Assembly: GCA_964415885.1 (NCBI GenBank)
Contig: CAYQCE010000077.1
Location: 1 to 10,599 of the forward strand
DNA: 10,599 nucleotides
DNA from: CAYQCE01 sp964415885
Lineage (GTDB): Bacteria; Zixibacteria; MSB-5A5; JAABVY01; JAHJOQ01
Reading direction: 5' to 3'
Part shown: in pieces, positions 7,103 to 10,599 of the stretch
Layout: each line of letters starts with the position of its first letter
Numbering within the stretch: position 1 is the first letter of the stretch
Position numbers and translations under genes: made by a program
Notes under the pieces: generated by a model
Databases searched by the model: none
Seen by the model: the letters and a program-made list of their open reading frames with translations, nothing else
Told to the model about the DNA's origin: nothing

Positions 7103-7209
7103 TCGTTGACACTCTGCAGTCACGCAGCAATAGATGTCATCCGTATGATGAGATGCGGAGATGCGTTACTGATGTAAACCCCGTGAGGCCGTCCCTGATC
7201 CTGTTTCCA

Positions 7210-7243
7210 TTTATATCAAACGATCAACGGGTCTAAATGTCAA
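7210..7243 (-). promoter_or_regulatory. Candidate promoter for the minus-strand operon
   Basis: On the minus strand an extended -10 element, TGA-TATAAA (7210-7218), lies downstream of a perfect TTGACA (7238-7243). The spacing between the hexamers is 22 nt, too long for a standard sigma70 pair, so the extended -10 would have to carry recognition. Transcription would start near 7203, giving a leader of about 220 nt. Confidence 0.35.
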
Positions 7244-7304
7244 GAAAAATAAACAGTGTGATATCCATCAATTCGGGACCTGTTGAAAGAGGGCGGGTAG
7301 TGAA

Positions 7305-7643
7305 GTTCGGTCGGGTCCTGTCCGCCGCAGGAAGGTGTGGCCTGACTCTATAGCCGCATAAACAAAGGGCGATTCAAAGAATTCTGTTATTGCGAGCGCA
7401 GCGAAGCAATCTTCTCGCAGGCGGAAAGTGTTAGTCGACTTAGAGATCGCCACGTTGCTACGCTCCTCGCGATGACTGCTTTCCCAGCGATACGAGCTTT
7501 TTTCAACAAACGCCTGCGCGGGATGGTAACAGGGAGAGGTCAGTGTGAACTGACCGTTCGAAAGTCGATGATACATATACTCGTGACCGAACGATCGGCA
7601 GATCAAAATCCCGCGCTTCGCTGGATCAGGATCTGCTGTAACC
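7305..7643. repeat. Dispersed repeat block, copy B (rearranged)
   Basis: The block carries the three modules of copy A in the order 1 (7305-7331), 3 (7467-7509), 2 (7542-7643). Between modules 1 and 3 lies an inverted-repeat unit, left arm 7386-7416 (ATTGCGAGCGCAGCGAAGC) and right arm 7443-7476 (inverse reading GTCATCGCGAGGAGCGTAGC). This resembles the 'attgcgagcgaagcgaagcaatc' intergenic repeats I know from many bacterial genomes. Module 2 starts inside a perfect inverted repeat, GGTCAG/CTGACC (7538-7555), and ends in a palindrome at 7597-7637. The open frames crossing it on both strands are products of the repeat. Confidence 0.78.
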
Positions 7644-7931
7644 TTTCATTGTCTCGGTGGGTGTTTGAATCCGAGTTGCTGACCCAGAACCGAAGGTGTC
7701 GGGTGGGAGCTTGTATCTGTGAATTGCGTGTCCCCACCCGTCGTCTCGGCCTGCGGTCTCGACTCTGGATGGGCTACCGCGCTGAACGCCGATTCCGATA
7801 GCGCGATGATCAGAGCGAACGCGAGGTCGCAGCTTTTCGCTTGTTAAATGCTGACGTATTTTTCGAATTCAGCGGGCACTGGATTCCCGCTTTCGGGCAT
7901 GCTTACCAGCAGACCCTTGCGGGAATGACAG
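7644..7931. repeat. Gene-free repeat-rich stretch with palindromes
   Basis: No gene is visible. There are two inverted repeats. CGGGTGGG (7700-7707) pairs with CCCACCCG (7733-7740) across 25 nt. ATTCCCGC (7883-7890) pairs with GCGGGAAT (7919-7926) across 28 nt and is followed by GACAG. The second has the ATTCCC...GGGAAT form of widespread REP-like intergenic repeats. CCTTGCGGGA near its right arm (7914-7923) also occurs in copy A (2473-2482). Confidence 0.55.
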
Positions 7932-8477
7932 TTTGGTTTGGCGTGTGCTTCTCCTCGAACCCTCACCCGGGTTGAACCGAAATCTCCGGGGCCCACTTTT
8001 CAAAGATAGCTATCGCGATCTTCCGAAACGCAAAAACTGCGTCGAAAGACGCTCCCAATGTTTCCCAATATTGCAGTCTTAAAGTCGCAAAAGACAGTCC
8101 CAAAGGTTGGATCGTTGGGCGGGGAGAACCATGAAGACATTTCGAAGTTTTTTTGTAATTCTGGAACCAAAGTTCGTACTAACGGTAAGAGGGTTTGAAG
8201 GAGGGGAATGGAATCCTCGCATTACGATCCGTCACAGACCCTTCATCCTATGTTCTCTTTCAACCTTGGAAGGTTGCAAACTCTGAATGAATCGACACTT
8301 AAGATATCAAGAAGCGGTGAGAGCACGGAAGCTGTCGGGCCGAGAGGGACGCGGTGTAACTCAGATGCGGATGCAAGAAATTCGGATCGATCCCTTTGTC
8401 AGCTTGTTAGAGTAGGGTAGACTGCCGAGGCAGCATGGACCTTAACAGTCAATTAACATATGGATATGGAAATTAGC
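7932..8477. other. Long non-coding stretch with two weak small frames
   Basis: Two short frames have partial ribosome sites but little else. At 8131-8286 (+) a 51-codon frame begins MKTFRSFFVIL after GGGGAGAACC; it starts like a signal peptide and then turns polar, so it could be a decayed gene start. At 8208-8420 (+) a 70-codon frame follows AAGGAGG at only 3 nt spacing, with low-information composition. The two overlap in different frames, so at most one is real. Tandem hairpins lie at 8039-8103. A short inverted repeat, CAACC/GGTTG, sits near 8262-8277. Confidence 0.35.
8039..8103 (+). other. Tandem hairpin motif, possible structured RNA
   Basis: GCGTC-GAAA-GACGC (8039-8052) is a five-pair hairpin with a GNRA-type tetraloop, followed by TCCCAATGTT. 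About 40 nt on, GTC-GCAAAA-GAC (8084-8095) is followed by AGTCCCAAAGGTT, so the unit 'GTC loop GAC, then TCCCAA' occurs twice. An alternative pairing, GTCTT (8076-8080) with AAGAC (8091-8095), competes with the second. I cannot match it to a known riboswitch. Confidence 0.3.
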
Positions 8478-8506
8478 TTGACATGAATACACGTGCCGGT
8501 TACATT
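8478..8506 (+). promoter_or_regulatory. Promoter for the cohesin-like/T9SS protein
   Basis: TTGACA (8478-8483) is followed after exactly 17 nt by TACATT (8501-8506). This predicts a start near 8513 and a leader of about 148 nt, which contains a small hairpin AGAGA-GTAG-TCTCT (8569-8582). A second TTGACA at 8589-8594 has only a poor -10 partner (CTTACT). Confidence 0.55.
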
Positions 8507-8660
8507 GATTGCAGAGATAAGTTCGAAAACCCCTCCGATTTTTATCTTTCACAAACCGGGCACGCTAAAGAGAGTAGTCTCTGAGTAATTGACAAATGAA
8601 CTGAACTATGGCTTACTCTGAGAACCACAACCCACAACCCTTTGAGGAGGTGATTTTCTG

Positions 8661-9503
8661 ATGAAACGCGTCAGCGTACTTGCCATCATACTGGTTTTCG
8701 CGATGGTCACATTCGCAGGCGCCGCGGATCTCGGAAAGAGAGATGTCTTCCGTATTGGCAAGGCAGAATTCAAGTCGGAAAATGAGGTGACTGTCCCGAT
8801 TTATGTCACCCACGATGAGAATCTGGTAGCCATGGACATCCCGCTTGAGTGGTCAGACGGTGTTACTTTGACGGATGTTTCATTCGAAGGCACCCGCATT
8901 GAGTATTTCGATGCGAAGATTGCCAACATCGACGAAGAGAATAACCGTGTTCTGATCGGTCTTTTCTCGATGGTCTACGAGCGCAAATCCGAGCTCACAC
9001 CTGGCGACGGTGAAATTGCCAAGTTGACATTCCGTGTCGACGACGTCACCATCGATCAGTTTGAGCTTACGCCGTTCGTCGTGAACGAGAGCCCGGCACA
9101 TAAGCTCTCTCTCGTCTATAACGACAACTCGACCGGCGTACTCAGGCCCGCCAGCGTCCATCCCGAGGTTCAGGGCACCACGGTGCTACTGACCAAGGGC
9201 GAGACCGACGGTCCGATCGTTCCGACCGACTATAAGCTCGGTCAGAACTATCCGAATCCGTTCAACCCGACTACCAATATCCAGTACTCGCTCAAGAGCG
9301 ACGGCCATGTTGAGCTGAACATCTATAATGTTCTGGGTCAGAATGTCCGTAATCTCGTGAGCGAAGCCAAGCCCGCCGGTACCTACACGGTACAGTGGGA
9401 TGGACAGGATGCATCCGGTACTCAGGTCGCGAGCGGTGTTTACTTCTACAAGATCAAGTCCGGAGATTTCTCCGAGATCAAGAAAATGGTCCTGATGAAG
9501 TAG
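8661..9503 (+). CDS. Secreted cohesin-like protein with T9SS type A C-terminal domain
   Basis: A 280-residue exported protein. The signal peptide covers about residues 1-21 (MKRVSVLAIILVFAMVTFAGA). Residues 28-165 have the pattern of a cohesin-like beta-sandwich (VTVPIYVTHDENLVAMDIPLEW, split about 43-64; GDGEIAKLTFRV 116-126). The C-terminal part, 190-280, is a FlgD-like Ig domain of the T9SS type A sorting class, with NYPNPFNPTT (196-205), LNIYNVLGQNVR (219-230), GTYTVQWDG (240-248) and SGVYFYKI (258-265), ending in KKMVLMK. In families with this tail it directs passage through the type IX secretion system and surface attachment. The ribosome site, AGGAGGTGAT (8645-8654), is complementary to ten bases of the 16S 3' end as it occurs in E. 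coli. It is monocistronic, with a promoter at 8478-8506 and a terminator at 9547-9580. Confidence 0.9.
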   Translation: MKRVSVLAIILVFAMVTFAGAADLGKRDVFRIGKAEFKSENEVTVPIYVTHDENLVAMDIPLEWSDGVTLTDVSFEGTRIEYFDAKIANIDEENNRVLIGLFSMVYERKSELTPGDGEIAKLTFRVDDVTIDQFELTPFVVNESPAHKLSLVYNDNSTGVLRPASVHPEVQGTTVLLTKGETDGPIVPTDYKLGQNYPNPFNPTTNIQYSLKSDGHVELNIYNVLGQNVRNLVSEAKPAGTYTVQWDGQDASGTQVASGVYFYKIKSGDFSEIKKMVLMK

Positions 9504-9546
9504 TACATTTCGTGTGACTTTTTTCTTCGAATAAGCAAGCAAGAGG

Positions 9547-9580
9547 AAGCGCTCCATCACTATCTGAGTGGGGCGCTTTT
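9547..9580 (+). terminator. Intrinsic terminator after the T9SS-type gene
   Basis: AAGCGCTCC (9547-9555) pairs with GGGGCGCTT (9570-9578), including one G-U pair, around a 14-nt loop, and TTTTCTT follows. It separates the cohesin-like gene from the dockerin-like gene downstream. Confidence 0.82.
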
Positions 9581-9594
9581 CTTGTGCCTCCATA

Positions 9595-9623
9595 TTGACA
9601 AATCTCTTCTCAATTGCTAAAAT
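9595..9623 (+). promoter_or_regulatory. Promoter for the dockerin-containing protein
   Basis: A perfect TTGACA (9595-9600), exactly 17 nt of spacer and TAAAAT (9618-9623, 5 of 6 to consensus) make the best promoter match in the window. Transcription would start near 9630, giving a leader of about 86 nt. Confidence 0.68.
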
Positions 9624-9715
9624 CTGGTAAAGCAAGCTCGAGTTTGCGGGCGTCGACTTACGGCGTTAGCCACAATTTAAGGGGATTACCATGTATTCAC
9701 GTCGAGGAGGAGACT

Positions 9716-10588
9716 ATGCGCCACACCGTAACAGCGTACACGCCTGAGAATACCTGTCTGCGATTTTGTTTTATCGCAGTGCTCATCTTATCATCATCAA
9801 TCATATCCTCCACAGCGTTCGCTCAGGATAACGGCGAACGGGATACGCTTCGGTTTGATACGGGTGAGGTATGGCAGATCGAGTCTGCGGGAGACTCGGT
9901 ATTCGGGATCGATCTATGGGCATGGACCGACTCACCCATTATCGGAAACGTGAAGTGCACATTCCGCATCAGCACGAGTACCGGTGGGGGTACGGGGCAT
10001 GATGACTCCATGATAGTTGTGGACACGTTTATCGTGGACGAAGACCGGAATCCATCTGTAGAGGAATTCATACGGTTTGTTCTCGACGCCGACTATGATC
10101 CGTCGGCGGTGTCGCACGACATAAATGGCTTTGGGTCGAATCTGTTTTGCTACTATCAGCCGCTTCTCGTGCAGGATAGTGCGGTCCGCATTGGTCAGTT
10201 GAGGATCAGGGCTCGCAACCTCGCGAATCTGCCGGCCGAATTCTCGATTCATATCGATACAACGGCGGAATACTGGAATCAAACCAATTACTTCATGCCG
10301 AACCCCGGGGTGCTATTTTTTCCTGTTCTATCACCTGCGTATGTCGAAGTATCTAACGGTCAGGCACAGGCCGACGCTATCTGCGGAGATATGAACGAGT
10401 CGGGTTTTGTCGATATCGATGACACCATGTATCTCGTCCACTACATCTTTGGCGGCGGACCCGCCCCTCCCTCGGAGGCGACAGCCAATGTCAACTGTGT
10501 TGAGTCTGTCGATGTCGATGACGTGATCTATCTGGCGAATTATATGTTTGGTGGTGGACCGGAGCCATGCTCGGATTGTCAACCTTAG
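9716..10588 (+). CDS. Secreted protein with C-terminal dockerin-like domain
   Basis: A 290-residue exported protein. The signal peptide has a late hydrophobic core (LRFCFIAVLILSSSIISSTA) and a likely cut after AFA (residue 36). Residues 44-210 form a beta-rich domain of unknown function, loosely cohesin-like. Residues 223-290 hold two dockerin-type calcium-loop/helix repeats: GDMNESGFVDIDD plus YLVHYIFGGG, and NVNCVESVDVDD plus YLANYMFGGG. The first loop keeps the D-x-N-x-S...D ligand pattern; the second lacks the Asp-Gly turn and may bind calcium weakly. It ends PEPCSDCQP, with cysteine pairs likely oxidised. The start is ATG 9716 after GGAGGAG (9705-9711); an in-frame upstream ATG (9614) has no ribosome site and would hide the signal peptide. 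It is separated from the cohesin-like gene by a terminator and promoter. It probably serves in surface or protein-complex assembly; its partner is unknown. Confidence 0.86.
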   Translation: MRHTVTAYTPENTCLRFCFIAVLILSSSIISSTAFAQDNGERDTLRFDTGEVWQIESAGDSVFGIDLWAWTDSPIIGNVKCTFRISTSTGGGTGHDDSMIVVDTFIVDEDRNPSVEEFIRFVLDADYDPSAVSHDINGFGSNLFCYYQPLLVQDSAVRIGQLRIRARNLANLPAEFSIHIDTTAEYWNQTNYFMPNPGVLFFPVLSPAYVEVSNGQAQADAICGDMNESGFVDIDDTMYLVHYIFGGGPAPPSEATANVNCVESVDVDDVIYLANYMFGGGPEPCSDCQP

Positions 10589-10599
10589 CTCTCACCTAG

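Noticed and set aside
7268..7606. 112-codon minus-strand frame across repeat block B
   Set aside because: It lies entirely in repeated non-coding DNA, and copy A translated the same way gives broken, unrelated frames. It has no ribosome site.
7472..7801. 109-codon plus-strand frame across repeat block B
   Set aside because: It spans modules 3 and 2 and the flanking palindrome, is rich in Arg/Ser/Cys as frames through GC-rich repeats are, and has no domain.
7305..7931. CRISPR array
   Set aside because: Repeats differ in length and order, spacing is irregular, and there are no equal-length spacers or cas genes.
8208..8420. 70-codon plus-strand frame after AAGGAGG
   Set aside because: The spacing to the ATG is only 3 nt, the composition is uninformative, and another frame overlaps it. 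Kept only as a note in the gap entry.
7082..8660. tRNA or rRNA gene in the large gap
   Set aside because: No cloverleaf with a T-arm GTTCRANNC in the right place, no CCA end and no rRNA-like conserved segment was found by eye.

Overview
The window reads as a chromosomal piece of a Gram-negative bacterium from the FCB side of the tree. A candidate phylum such as Zixibacteria, Marinimicrobia or a close relative fits best, but this is inferred from protein style and not from a marker gene. The clues are a C-terminal FlgD-like/T9SS type A sorting domain with the NYPNPFNPTT signature, a dockerin-like tail with the 'YLxxYxFGGG' pattern, a CBM9-like/DUF5916 outer-membrane barrel protein and a bacterial OPT transporter. 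Almost every gene has a near-perfect Shine-Dalgarno sequence and E. coli-like TTGACA-type promoters can be proposed, which argues against Bacteroidota proper.

Layout. (1) 113-143: a strong stem-loop terminator. (2) 175-2142, minus: an OPT-family oligopeptide/metal-chelate transporter with its own promoter and a G-rich tract just upstream. (3) 2210-2688: no gene, but a block of dispersed repeat modules (copy A). (4) 2689-6981, minus: a four-gene run, probably an operon. In transcription order it encodes a 75-residue secreted peptide with a CxC-x6-CxC motif, a secreted beta-propeller protein, a membrane-anchored thioredoxin-fold protein (CPDC), and a CBM9-like/DUF5916 outer-membrane protein. 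The last three are tightly spaced or overlapping; the first is separated by 195 nt holding a long interrupted inverted repeat. (5) 7082-8660: about 1.6 kb without a convincing gene, holding a second, rearranged repeat block (copy B), REP-like palindromes, two tandem small hairpins and a promoter. (6) 8661-9503, plus: a secreted cohesin-like protein with a T9SS-type C-terminal domain, followed by a terminator. (7) 9716-10588, plus: a secreted protein ending in a dockerin-like domain, with its own promoter.

How the genes may work together. Everything except the OPT transporter is exported or membrane-bound, so the window is mainly cell-envelope and surface biology. The minus-strand run resembles in layout the Bacteroidota cassettes that pair a small Cys-bearing exported peptide with a 6-bladed (BF4221-type) beta-propeller and a TlpA-like redoxin. 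Here a small Cys-rich peptide, a propeller, a redoxin and an outer-membrane barrel lie together without recognisable NVEALA sequence, and this is the best candidate for an undescribed system. The two plus-strand genes encode surface proteins with cohesin-like and dockerin-like parts; whether they bind each other is unknown.
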